A stretch of DNA of 64,000 bases from GCA-001735895 sp964651385 (GCA_964651385.1 CAZYYM010000002.1:1-64000), one strand, 5' to 3'; counted from the stretch's first letter, positions 1-8,163 are shown. Numbers and translations: made by a program. Notes: a model not told the origin generated them from the letters alone.

Positions 1-40
1 TCCTCGGATAGGATTGGTGTTAATCAGTCTATCCGCCCGG

Positions 41-313
41 TTACGGTTGTATGACATAATCATGGTCTTTCGCCATGACCGACCAGATGATCCTTGCCGT
101 CTTGTTTGATAAGGCCACAGCGGCTTTTTGCAAACCCTTCTTTGCCCGTAATTGTCGAGCCCAGGTTAATTGATTGTCAGTGCGATTTTTACTTCTCGTC
201 ATAGCTGAAATGGCGCCTTGAACCAGGAGTGATCGAAGATAGCTATCGCCTCGTTTACTAATGCCCAGCAATCGCTGCTTACCACCGCAGTAGACCCGGT
301 CGACGGGAAACAA
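41..313 (-). pseudogene. IS110-family transposase, C-terminal remnant
   Basis: The reverse strand encodes about 90 residues matching the C-terminal part of IS110/IS116/IS902 transposases; the conserved stretch KQRLLGISKRGDSYLR is clear, followed by the usual basic helix. Full-length members are roughly 300-400 residues with an N-terminal DEDD (RuvC-like) domain, and none of that is present, so this is a non-functional fragment. In-frame similarity seems to continue a few codons upstream (RQL, near 316-325) but skips the normal AAWLGL-type segment, suggesting an internal deletion. The remnant starts only about 10-25 bases after the stop codon of the PLP enzyme gene. The left IS end lies outside the window or is not recognisable. 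Confidence 0.8.
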
Positions 314-336
314 CTGGCGAGAATTCGCCGTGATCT

Positions 337-1742
337 TTACCCGGCAACGATTGCTCCCAGTTCTCGTAAAAACTTCAAGACTTCGTCGCTGGTATTATAA
401 TGACACATCGAGACTCGTATACAGGTCGGGCGATTCAGTGGCGTTAATATATTGCCAGAAAAATAGTCCGCTTTACGCACATGCGTGCGAATACCGCGCT
501 GATTGAGTTCGGACACCGCTACGGCACAGGGTTTACCTTCGATAATTATAGATACCAGACCCTCACGCGCCGGATTATCGTAACCACCAATCAGAAATAC
601 TTCGGGCATATCGCGTAAACCAGGTTGCTGGTCATTGCCGTTGATCGTGAGTTCGACCAAATCACGTTCGTGTTGCGTGATCGCTTCACCGGCCGCAAGA
701 ATACGACTGCGCCTATCGGTGTTGTTGGTCAGATGAGAACCCAGCCACTCAAAATACTCGATCACTTTGCTGGTACAGGCGAAGGCCGATGTATCGCGCG
801 TGCCCAATTCCCAGAAATCGCCAGGGGTGCCGTCGAGATGATCGTGCGGCAGTGTCGCGAGTCGCTGCGATACCCAGGCAAAACCATAGTTATGCCGCGA
901 AAACACTTTATACGCCGACACTGCATAACCATCGATGTCGTAATCATCAAGACTGAGTCTTCCATGCGCGGCGTGTTGAATACCATCAAGAATAATTATG
1001 CATTGTGGAGAGGCGGAGCGGATGACTTGCACGACGGCTTCAATATCGACAGTCATACCGGTNNNNNNNNNNNNNNNNNNNNNNNNNNNNNNNNNNNNNN
1101 NNNNNNNNNNNNNNNNNNNNNNNNNNNNNNNNNNNNNNNNNNNNNNNNNNNNNNNNNNNNNNGAGAGGCGGAGCGGATGACTTGCACGACGGCTTCAATA
1201 TCGACAGTCATACCGGTTACCGGACTGGTATGTATGATCGTCGCTACACGTGTATCGGCATCGACAGCCTGCCGATAATTATCGGCCGTTACAGTCGCAG
1301 TATCGTTATTATGCCTGACTGCCCGATATTCCTTACTCGCTATCCCGCCCCAGCGTTTACAGGCACTCACCGTCGCCGGGTGTTCGAGCGTGCTGCCGAC
1401 GATATTGCCACCTTCGGCTGAACCAAGTACCGCAGCACGCACCAGACGAAACAATAATTCGGTACCGCTTTCACCTATAAATACTGGCCCACTTTCAACC
1501 CCGAGAAACAGGCGTATATCATCACGTGCCCGGTTGATCACCTTCACCAGTTCATGCGAGGCCGGGTTATCGCGGCCCTGGTTATCGGGAATAGATGCAA
1601 AATGCGCATTGGTTTCTACCACCGACTTCAGCGTCAACGAACCTCCGGCATTTTCAAAAAATATTCTTTCCCCTTGATACGGACAGCTATCGACATGATG
1701 AAACCGCTCCCTGATCTGCTGCATTAACTGACTTTCAAACAT
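337..1742 (-). CDS. Class V aminotransferase-fold PLP enzyme (cysteine desulfurase-like), split by a scaffold gap
   Basis: PLP-dependent fold-type I enzyme of the class V aminotransferase/cysteine desulfurase superfamily; substrate not assignable. The N-terminal part (from 1742) has the FFENAGGS opening typical of the family. After the gap the PLP-contacting Asp (DGIQHAAH, about residue 201) and the likely Schiff-base Lys (SAYKVFS, about residue 227) are present, and the C-terminus has the usual RVSMCHYNT block. The gene is interrupted by 100 N, but the same 55 bases flank the gap. Collapsing them removes 155 positions and leaves a continuous frame of 416 residues, the normal family size. It is the last gene of the ureohydrolase operon, 23 bp after the 117-residue protein. 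Being co-transcribed with a ureohydrolase and facing a MocR regulator suggests amine or guanidino-compound metabolism (inference). Confidence 0.8.
1063..1162. other. Scaffold gap (100 N) flanked by a 55-bp identical overlap
   Basis: One hundred N bases. The 55 bases before the gap (1008-1062) are identical to the 55 bases after it (1163-1217). This is what remains when two contigs overlap at their ends but are joined with a fixed-size gap. Merging the overlap restores the reading frame of the PLP enzyme gene exactly. Confidence 0.95.
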
Positions 1743-1765
1743 GAAACCTCCAGATGGTCCGAAAC

Positions 1766-2119
1766 CTACGACGTTGCTTTTTGTATGAGCTTTCGTATCG
1801 TTTGAAAATCGACCTTACCCAGTCCAACTTTGACTGATTTGTCGTTGCAGAGATAGGAAAACTTCACATCAAGTTGGCCGTTAACTTTTGGCGCCACGGA
1901 TTTACTACCAATATCAGGTTTAAATTTAAGCGCCGCTTTTAAGTCGCTGGCGCCACCCGATATATCCTGGATATGACCTATATTAAATCCACCGGCTATT
2001 GCTGTGCTCGAACCGGGAGTAACGATTCCTACCGTAGCGTCAGTTAAGGATTTTACCACGGCAGCTACAGGAAATAGTCCCTTGTATCGTGCTTCTGGTT
2101 TGTAAGGCTCAATATTCAT
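1766..2119 (-). CDS. Uncharacterised 117-residue protein of the ureohydrolase operon
   Basis: I do not recognise this protein. It is 117 residues, soluble-looking, with no signal peptide, no membrane segment and a single Cys (YLCNDK). The middle is rich in Gly, Ser and Ala (GIVTPGSSTAIAGGFNIGH) and the C-terminus is basic. It lies 12 bp downstream of the 77-residue gene and 23 bp upstream of the PLP enzyme on the same strand, so it is almost certainly co-transcribed with the ureohydrolase. Its function could be structural or accessory to one of the two enzymes, but nothing in the sequence says which. Confidence 0.65.
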   Translation of the reverse strand: MNIEPYKPEARYKGLFPVAAVVKSLTDATVGIVTPGSSTAIAGGFNIGHIQDISGGASDLKAALKFKPDIGSKSVAPKVNGQLDVKFSYLCNDKSVKVGLGKVDFQTIRKLIQKATS

Positions 2120-2131
2120 GTATATTTCCGG

Positions 2132-2365
2132 CTAAATTTTATTCACATTGTGTATGCTATTCTTATAATTGATGCCTAACCACACCATGATATCGGTTCG
2201 AGTACCGAGAAGTACCAAATCTTCTACTCCAACGCCTGCTTCGCTAAAAAGGTAATTATGCTGACTATCCCGCGAGGCCTTTCGCAGATAGCCTCTATCT
2301 TCAATCACACTGCTGCCTTTGATATGAAGTTGCCCCTTAACGGTGCGGAAAATTGTAGCCGTCAT
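2132..2365 (-). CDS. Uncharacterised 77-residue protein of the ureohydrolase operon
   Basis: Small protein with no family recognised. An ATG at 2386 overlaps the ureohydrolase stop (ATGA), but the ATG at 2365 is preferred because GAGGGAAGG lies directly upstream at proper spacing; the codons between the two ATGs are simply that ribosome-binding site read through. The product starts MTATIFRTVKG, has a central GVGVEDLVLLGT segment and no Cys, signal peptide or membrane helix. It sits between the ureohydrolase and the 117-residue protein in a tight same-strand operon. The good ribosome-binding site and spacing support it as a real gene. Confidence 0.65.
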   Translation of the reverse strand: MTATIFRTVKGQLHIKGSSVIEDRGYLRKASRDSQHNYLFSEAGVGVEDLVLLGTRTDIMVWLGINYKNSIHNVNKI

Positions 2366-2382
2366 AATCCTTCCCTCTTTTT

Positions 2383-3378
2383 TCAACCGGTAACTGTTCT
2401 ATCTAATGCTACCGGATTATTTACCGATCTGGCATGAAATATAAAACCAATAGAATTCAGCAATAGCTGTGCTGCCAGTATTGAGGTCACATCGCTCGGA
2501 TCGTAGGGCGGCGCCACTTCTACCAAATCCATACCGACAACATTCCCTAGACTTCGATTCGCCAGCATCTGGATAATTTCGAGCACTTCATAATATTGAA
2601 ATCCCCCATGACTCGGCGTACCGGTGCCGGGAGCAATCGAAGGATCAAAACCGTCTATGTCAACGGTAATATAATAGTTTTTACCTTCTGGAATTTCGGC
2701 TAAAACACCTTCAGCGCCAATCCGTCGCACATCTCGTACCGATAGTATGCTGGAACCGGCCTCTCGGGCCGCATCATAATCAGACCGATTCGACGACGAC
2801 ACATTACGCACGCCTATTTGTGTCATACCGGTGATATGACTCATTTCCGACGCTCGCCGCAAAGGATTACCGTGGCCATAGCGCACGCCGTGTCGTTCAT
2901 CGACAAAATCGAGATGGGCATCGACATGAAGAATGTGTATCGGTCCCTGATTGTCAAACGCTTTGATAACCGGCGCATGGATGGAATGGTCACCTCCGAG
3001 TACCACCGGCATGGCGCCGGCAGCGAGAATTTGCCTGACCGCATATTCGGTATTGGCATGGCTTTTCTCCATATCGGTATGCACGATATCAGCGTCTCCG
3101 ACGTCAACAATGCGAACCTGATCGGGCGTCATATACATAATATCGTCTTCGAAATCGTAGGCACCGCCATGTCCGAAAGAAAACAATGTTGATGCCTCAC
3201 GGATTCCTCGTGGTCCGAAACGAGCTCCAGAACGCCATTGCGTGCCCATGTCATTCGGTGCGCCAAGAATCGCCACGTCGGCATCGATTCTGTTCCAGTC
3301 GGTGCAGATTGGCGACTTGGCAAAGGTAGAATGGCCGACAAATGGAAGATTCAACCGCCCTTTTTCGTATTCGTTCAT
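2383..3378 (-). CDS. Ureohydrolase (agmatinase/arginase family)
   Basis: Mn-dependent amidinohydrolase of the arginase/agmatinase family, 331 residues, releasing urea from a guanidino compound. All metal-binding motifs are present: GGDHS (His131), DAHLD (Asp153, His155, Asp157) and DIDGFDPS (Asp240, Asp242), followed by the family GTGTPSHGG loop. The N-terminal GARFGPRGIREAS block is typical of agmatinase-like members. The exact substrate (agmatine, guanidinobutyrate, guanidine or other) cannot be decided from motifs. It starts at ATG 3378 after an AGGGGA ribosome-binding site. It is first in an operon with two small proteins and a class V PLP enzyme and is divergent from a MocR-type regulator. 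Its roughly 200-nt leader contains a terminator and a stem that could cover its ribosome-binding site. Confidence 0.88.
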   Translation of the reverse strand: MNEYEKGRLNLPFVGHSTFAKSPICTDWNRIDADVAILGAPNDMGTQWRSGARFGPRGIREASTLFSFGHGGAYDFEDDIMYMTPDQVRIVDVGDADIVHTDMEKSHANTEYAVRQILAAGAMPVVLGGDHSIHAPVIKAFDNQGPIHILHVDAHLDFVDERHGVRYGHGNPLRRASEMSHITGMTQIGVRNVSSSNRSDYDAAREAGSSILSVRDVRRIGAEGVLAEIPEGKNYYITVDIDGFDPSIAPGTGTPSHGGFQYYEVLEIIQMLANRSLGNVVGMDLVEVAPPYDPSDVTSILAAQLLLNSIGFIFHARSVNNPVALDRTVTG

Positions 3379-3388
3379 TATATTCTTT

Positions 3389-3455
3389 CCCCTAAAATCA
3401 ATTGATGACGTTAAACTTAACTTGCATTTGACCAGTTGTAACGCAATTTTAGGGG
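3389..3455 (-). promoter_or_regulatory. Inverted repeat covering the ureohydrolase ribosome-binding site
   Basis: CCCCTAAAAT (3389-3398) and ATTTTAGGGG (3446-3455) are perfect 10-bp complements. In the reverse-strand mRNA the downstream arm is the ribosome-binding site of the ureohydrolase (AGGGGA, 11 nt before ATG) and the upstream arm is an anti-Shine-Dalgarno. With a 47-nt loop the stem could form in RNA and block initiation. Alternatively the two arms are DNA half-sites for the divergent MocR regulator. The complementarity is seen; the role is inferred. Confidence 0.45.
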
Positions 3456-3485
3456 GTTTTACAATGGTAAAATCGAATCGCAGAC

Positions 3486-3517
3486 AAAAAAAACCGCTAG
3501 ACCTTTCGATCCAGCGG
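3486..3517 (-). terminator. Intrinsic terminator in the ureohydrolase leader (attenuator candidate)
   Basis: In the reverse-strand RNA, 3517 to 3494 forms a continuous 10-bp stem with a GAAA tetraloop, followed at once by eight U (3493-3486). Two of the pairs are G-U wobbles that would be C/A mismatches in forward-strand RNA, so the hairpin is specific for reverse transcription. It lies about 110 nt upstream of the ureohydrolase ATG and downstream of the predicted promoter. That places it inside the leader, where it could act as an attenuator. Confidence 0.6.
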
Positions 3518-3588
3518 GTAAAAAAAGTTAAAACCTAAGGAGGAGGAGGGGGTTTCAACTTGTAGTCGTTACTGTCGTAGCGACAATA

Positions 3589-3617
3589 GTTATATAATAA
3601 AAGACAAACTGTTACAA
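3589..3617 (-). promoter_or_regulatory. Predicted sigma-70 promoter of the ureohydrolase operon
   Basis: On the reverse strand, TTGTAA (3617-3612) and TATAAC (3594-3589) are separated by 17 bp. Transcription would begin near 3582, giving a leader of about 200 nt before the ATG at 3378. A forward TATAAT (3593-3598) overlaps it and may serve the divergent MocR gene. Confidence 0.45.
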
Positions 3618-3625
3618 TAACAGTT
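3607..3625. promoter_or_regulatory. 19-bp palindromic operator candidate between ureohydrolase and MocR genes
   Basis: AACTGTTA-CAA-TAACAGTT is a perfect 8-3-8 palindrome. It overlaps the -35 box of the predicted reverse promoter and lies just downstream of the forward TATAAT box, so one bound protein could control both directions. The divergent MocR regulator is the natural candidate (inference). Confidence 0.5.
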
Positions 3626-3666
3626 ACAATTTTTGTTAAATTATTGCGATACAGTTCACGAAAACC

Positions 3667-5127
3667 ATGACAGTTTCTATTTTACAGCAGGTTGAATCTT
3701 TCAAATACGACCAGGTTTCCCGATATATCAATGACTTAATTGAGAAAGGTAACCTTAAACCCGGCGACAAAGCACCTTCTTTGCGTAAGTTGAGCAAGCA
3801 ACTTGGCGTCAGCATTGCTACGGTGTCACAATCATACCTGAACCTGGAAGATCAGGGAATACTGAACGCCAAACCGCAATCCGGGTTTTTTATCAAAGCC
3901 CAGGCAAACCAGATAAACGATATCCCTAAATCGGCTTCTACCTCAAAACAGCCGCGAAAAGTTCGTTTCGGTGAATTGTTCGAGGAAATATTTACCAATG
4001 CCAACAATCGCCGAATTGTACCCTTTGGAACCGCTGTTCCGTCCATGGAGTTTATGCCGGTAAAATCGCTGACCCGCGCCACCAAAAGTATCATCAGCCG
4101 CCACCCGAAACGTTGCATGGACTATAGCTTTCCACCAGGGGACCGGCGTTTACGCGAACAAATCGCTCTGCAATACCAACACACCAGTACGCGGATATCC
4201 GCCGACGAAATAATCGTTACTTCGGGCGCAACCGAAGCCCTGTCATTGTCGCTGCAAATTGTGGCCAAACGCGGCGATATAATCGCGGTTGAATCGCCGA
4301 CTTATTTCGCAGTGCTTCGACTCATCGAGAAAATGGGTATGCTTGCGCTCGAAATTGACACCGACCCGGCAACCGGTATGAGTCTGCAGGCACTCGAAGA
4401 AGCCTTCGACACCATGGATATCAAAGCCGTGCTGGCTTCACCCAATATCAGCAATCCGCTAGGCTGTTTAATGCCTGAAGAACATAAACGCGAACTGGTG
4501 AAAATGCTTGCAGAGCGTGATGTGCCGCTGATCGAAGATGATGTCTATGGTAGTGTTTATTTCGGTGATCGTGCGCCACGCTCCGCCAAATCCTATGATC
4601 TAAATAACCTGGTACTGAGTTGCTCTTCGTTTTCCAAAACTTTGGCACCCGGATATCGAATCGGCTGGGTGCTCGCGGGACGCTATAAGAACAAAATCCG
4701 GGAACTCAAGCAGGCCACCTTTTCAGCCACCTCCTCTATCAATCAACTGGCAATGTCCGAGTTCCTCAGTAGCGGACAATACGATAGACATCTGGCGCGC
4801 TTGCGTAAAACCATGCGCGAACAGGTCGATAAAGGTCGTTACATGGTCTGTAAAAGTTTTCCGGATGGCACCTGCATTTCCAGACCACAGGGCGGCAATG
4901 TACTCTGGGTAGAGATGCCACGCGGCTGCAACAGCATCGAAATTTTCAACCGCGCACTACAACACAACATTGGCGTCACACCTGGAATATTGTTTTCGGC
5001 AACGCGCCGTTTTAAAAATTATCTGCGAATAAATTGCGGCTACCCCTGGGATGAAACCAACGAAGCGGCCATAGCCACGCTTGGTAGAATAGTCAGCGAG
5101 ACCCTGGCTGAATCGAATGCAGGCTGA
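3667..5127 (+). CDS. MocR-type transcriptional regulator (GntR winged helix fused to aminotransferase fold)
   Basis: A 486-residue MocR/PdxR-class regulator. Residues about 10-78 form a GntR-type winged helix (PSLRKLSKQLGVSIATVSQSY is the recognition region, and QSGFFI the wing end). After a linker, residues about 115-480 form a fold-type I aminotransferase domain with the PLP lysine in SFSKTLAPGYRIGW (Lys324) and the usual NPLG and DDVYG motifs. Such proteins sense PLP-amine adducts and usually control adjacent amine or vitamin B6 genes. It is divergent from the ureohydrolase operon, which it most likely regulates, with a palindromic site between. Its end overlaps the start of recQ by 11 bp, so recQ may be partly co-transcribed. 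Confidence 0.9.
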   Translation: MTVSILQQVESFKYDQVSRYINDLIEKGNLKPGDKAPSLRKLSKQLGVSIATVSQSYLNLEDQGILNAKPQSGFFIKAQANQINDIPKSASTSKQPRKVRFGELFEEIFTNANNRRIVPFGTAVPSMEFMPVKSLTRATKSIISRHPKRCMDYSFPPGDRRLREQIALQYQHTSTRISADEIIVTSGATEALSLSLQIVAKRGDIIAVESPTYFAVLRLIEKMGMLALEIDTDPATGMSLQALEEAFDTMDIKAVLASPNISNPLGCLMPEEHKRELVKMLAERDVPLIEDDVYGSVYFGDRAPRSAKSYDLNNLVLSCSSFSKTLAPGYRIGWVLAGRYKNKIRELKQATFSATSSINQLAMSEFLSSGQYDRHLARLRKTMREQVDKGRYMVCKSFPDGTCISRPQGGNVLWVEMPRGCNSIEIFNRALQHNIGVTPGILFSATRRFKNYLRINCGYPWDETNEAAIATLGRIVSETLAESNAG

Positions 5128-6952
5128 GGTTTACGACGCCGCGCTGCAGGTACTTAAATCTCGCTATGGGTATGACCAGTTTCGCTTTCAACAGGCGGAA
5201 ATAGTACATAATTTGATCGAAGGGCATGACGCATTGGTTCTGATGCCGACCGGAGGCGGAAAATCAATCTGCTATCAGGTGCCGTCGATCGTACGCAATG
5301 GTGTCGGAATTGTTATTTCGCCCCTGATCGCGTTAATGCAAGATCAGGTTAACGCGCTCAACACACTGGGAATTCGCGCTTCATTTTTAAATTCGACACA
5401 AAATTCCGATACGCGACGCGATGTCGAACAACTATTAATCAAGGGTGAACTCGACCTGCTGTATGTCTCACCCGAGCGCCTCAATACCAGTGACTTTTTT
5501 ATATTGCTGCAGCGTATTGAGATCGCTTTATTTGCTATAGATGAGGCGCATTGTGTTTCGCAGTGGGGACATGACTTCCGCGCAGACTATATGCGCTTGA
5601 AATTTCTCCACGAGGCCTTTCCGCACATACCACGTATCGCCTTGACAGCAACCGCCGACCGTCGAACCCGGGAAGAAATCATCCAGCAACTGGATCTACA
5701 CCGGGCGGCCAAATTCATCCATAGCTTTGACAGGCCCAATATCTTTTACCGCATCAGCGAGGGTCAGAATAACCGGCAGCGCCTGTGGCAGTTTATAATG
5801 GACAACCATTCTCATAGTGCAGGCATTGTCTATTGCCTGTCACGGAAAAATGTCGAGTCGGTAGCCGACTGGCTCGGTCAGAAAGGCCGTATAGCACTAC
5901 CCTATCATGCTGGCATGAGCAGCGAACAACGCGCCGAACATCAACACCGCTTCCTGGTCGAAGAAGGTATCATTATCGTCGCCACTATCGCGTTTGGCAT
6001 GGGTATAGACAAACCCGACGTACGCTTTGTGGCACACCTGAACATGCCGCGTACCATTGAAGCCTATTACCAGGAAACCGGACGCTCTGGTCGCGATGGA
6101 TTGCCAGCCGATGCCTGGCTCGCCTACGGCATGCGGGATGTGATCAATCTGCGCATGATCAACCAGCAAAACGAGGCCGAAGAAGCACATAAAATGCTCC
6201 AGAACAATAAACTGGATGCCATGCTCGGTTTATGCGAACAGGTCAGTTGCCGACGACAAACCTTGCTCGCCTATTTTGACGAATTACTCGATAAACCCTG
6301 TGGCCACTGCGACAATTGCTTGCTACCACCCAGCACCTGGGATGCCACTGAAGCCGCGCAAATGGTCCTGTCCTGCGTTTATCGTACCGGCCAGCGATTT
6401 GGCGCCAATTACGTGATCGATATCCTGCTGGGTAAAACCGATAAAAGAATCGAACGCAATCGCCACGACCAAATCAGTACCTGGGGCATTGGCGCTGATT
6501 TGAGTAACAAGCAGTGGCGTAGTGTATTAAGGCAGCTGCTGACACTCTCCTATCTGGAAAGTGCAAATGACTTACACGGCGGATTGCGCCTGACGCAACG
6601 TGCTAAGCCTTTACTGCGCGGTGAAGAAACCCTGCATCTGCGCGAAATGAATGAAACCACTGGTAAAGGCCGTAAACCTACCAATCGTGTTGTTATCGAA
6701 CAAACCAACCAGCCATTATTCGAGCGATTACGAACGCTACGCAAAACCCTGGCCGACGAAAACGGCGTACCGCCTTATGTTATCTTCCACGACAAAACCC
6801 TGCACGCAATGGCGGCAATTCAACCACTGGAACTCGAACAGATGGCCGAGCTTGGTGGTGTTGGTGAGAAAAAACTGGAACGATTCGGCAAGGCGTTTCT
6901 ATATGAAATCGAAAATTTTATTGTTGATCAAGCTGAAGACAAAGCGAATTAG
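5117..6952 (+). CDS. recQ: ATP-dependent DNA helicase RecQ
   Basis: RecQ helicase, 611 residues, a 3'-5' helicase in recombination and fork repair. Walker A is MPTGGGKS (residues 43-50) and Walker B is DEAH (142-145), followed by the RecQ-specific aromatic-rich loop CVSQWGHDFR. The second RecA-like domain has the GRSGRDG motif. The zinc-binding Cys cluster (QVSCRR and PCGHCDNC) and a winged-helix region follow, with a C-terminal HRDC domain near 515-595. Length and domain order are those of Escherichia coli RecQ. The ATG at 5117 overlaps the end of the MocR gene by 11 bp. Confidence 0.96.
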   Translation: MQAEVYDAALQVLKSRYGYDQFRFQQAEIVHNLIEGHDALVLMPTGGGKSICYQVPSIVRNGVGIVISPLIALMQDQVNALNTLGIRASFLNSTQNSDTRRDVEQLLIKGELDLLYVSPERLNTSDFFILLQRIEIALFAIDEAHCVSQWGHDFRADYMRLKFLHEAFPHIPRIALTATADRRTREEIIQQLDLHRAAKFIHSFDRPNIFYRISEGQNNRQRLWQFIMDNHSHSAGIVYCLSRKNVESVADWLGQKGRIALPYHAGMSSEQRAEHQHRFLVEEGIIIVATIAFGMGIDKPDVRFVAHLNMPRTIEAYYQETGRSGRDGLPADAWLAYGMRDVINLRMINQQNEAEEAHKMLQNNKLDAMLGLCEQVSCRRQTLLAYFDELLDKPCGHCDNCLLPPSTWDATEAAQMVLSCVYRTGQRFGANYVIDILLGKTDKRIERNRHDQISTWGIGADLSNKQWRSVLRQLLTLSYLESANDLHGGLRLTQRAKPLLRGEETLHLREMNETTGKGRKPTNRVVIEQTNQPLFERLRTLRKTLADENGVPPYVIFHDKTLHAMAAIQPLELEQMAELGGVGEKKLERFGKAFLYEIENFIVDQAEDKAN

Positions 6953-7314
6953 ACATCAAAATGGTTTTAACTAGCCCTCCATTAGCCTGCCCCGCTGAAT
7001 AGCCGAAGCGACTTTCTGTCGATTACAGCACTAAACAATACCCCAATCCATCCTTGTTACGGATATCGCAGCCATTGTATCTGGTTGGTGTCGAGATATC
7101 GCTCCACACCGGTCATTGCTTGTTGTTCCCCGGTAATCGCGCCTGCATTTTTGTCCAAAGTTACCTCGCGAAATCAACTCATAAGTGCGATTCCAATTTT
7201 ACAAGAAACAGAATGGGACAGGGCTTCGAATTATGACGGTTTATTCAAATAACCTCCTCGCCGGATTTTATACCAAGTGAGATAGCTATATATCGTAATT
7301 AGCTGACCTGACCT
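6953..7314. other. Intergenic region after recQ, no gene identified
   Basis: The 362 bases between recQ and the PEP-CTERM gene (convergent) contain a 60-codon forward frame at 7054-7236 with a VGVEISLHTG segment faintly like the start of LpxC. The match is too weak to call a pseudogene. No RNA gene and no strong terminator were seen. Confidence 0.5.
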
Positions 7315-7953
7315 TTATGCTTTTCTGCGGCGAGTAAACCCAAAACTTAAAAACCCTGCTCCCATAAGAGCTATTAATGAGGGTTCAGGTACAGCAGATG
7401 CGGTTAATGAACCAATGTATATTGCATCATCATCGTTACCAGGGGTAACAGTTTTAAAATAAAACTCGTTACCCATTAGACCTAAGTAATTACCATCCGA
7501 ATAGTCATAGGATGAATACGCGATTCCATCTAGCGACAGTTGAAACCAATCTTTGCCATCTAATCCTTCGTCCGCAAATGCTCCATGGTTCCCTTTTTTC
7601 AGGGTAAGAGCGTCAAGTGAGATAATTTCCGAGAAAACAAGTGTTAATACTTCATCATCGGTAAGGTTATCATCGGAGCTTCCAGCACAATTGCCATTAT
7701 TAGTATGACACACCCCTAATCCGGCATTGCCCGCATCAAGGTATGACCATCCTTCACCATCTAAAAGATAATCACCGTAAGCGGTTACGATGATTCCTGA
7801 TACCGTAATACCTATACCTTCTAATATGGTTTCACCTTGGTAATTCTGGTCAGTATTATCGTCCGCTATTGATTGATAATCAAATATTGCACTTGCACTT
7901 ACTCCAAGTGGGATAAATAATAATGGTGCTAGTAAAGCTATTAGTTTTTTCAT
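7315..7953 (-). CDS. PEP-CTERM sorting-signal protein, exported
   Basis: A 212-residue exported protein. It has an N-terminal signal peptide (MKKLIALLAPLLFIPLGVSA) and, at the end, a complete PEP-CTERM signal: VPEPS, then a hydrophobic helix (IALMGAGFLSFGF), then TRRRK. Such proteins are processed by an exosortase (EpsH/XrtA type) and are typical of biofilm-forming environmental Gram-negatives. The mature part is Asp/Asn/Gly-rich with one likely disulfide (GVCHTNNGNCAG). It resembles the diverse PEP-CTERM domain proteins of unknown function. It stands alone between recQ and the cyclase, with no exosortase in the window. The start has a GGGG site upstream. Confidence 0.88.
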   Translation of the reverse strand: MKKLIALLAPLLFIPLGVSASAIFDYQSIADDNTDQNYQGETILEGIGITVSGIIVTAYGDYLLDGEGWSYLDAGNAGLGVCHTNNGNCAGSSDDNLTDDEVLTLVFSEIISLDALTLKKGNHGAFADEGLDGKDWFQLSLDGIAYSSYDYSDGNYLGLMGNEFYFKTVTPGNDDDAIYIGSLTASAVPEPSLIALMGAGFLSFGFTRRRKA

Positions 7954-8163
7954 CGGTTGCCCCGATTAAATATTTAACAGGAAGTATAGGTTATGCCCAA
8001 AATTTAGATAGCTAAACTATTTCCTAAAAATGTGGGATTCATTTTGTACGATTTACATTCCATAGCAATAGATATACTAAATTTAATTCCGGTTTCATTG
8101 CCTAAAAAACCCCTATCGAAACAGGTATACTATCGCATTTATTCTGTATAAATAGACTGATCG

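Noticed and set aside
625..1278. Forward open frames running through the N gap
   Set aside because: They are antisense to the PLP enzyme gene and include undefined bases.
3464..3538. 24-codon Lys/Arg-rich forward frame with a good ribosome-binding site between the ureohydrolase and MocR genes
   Set aside because: Its Lys codons come from the A-run that is the U-run of the reverse-strand terminator, and its ribosome-binding site is one arm of the inverted repeat; the reverse-strand leader explains the sequence better.
7054..7236. 60-codon forward frame with VGVEISLHTG, faintly like the LpxC N-terminus
   Set aside because: The match is short, needs an insertion in the key motif, and downstream LpxC blocks are not found in any frame.
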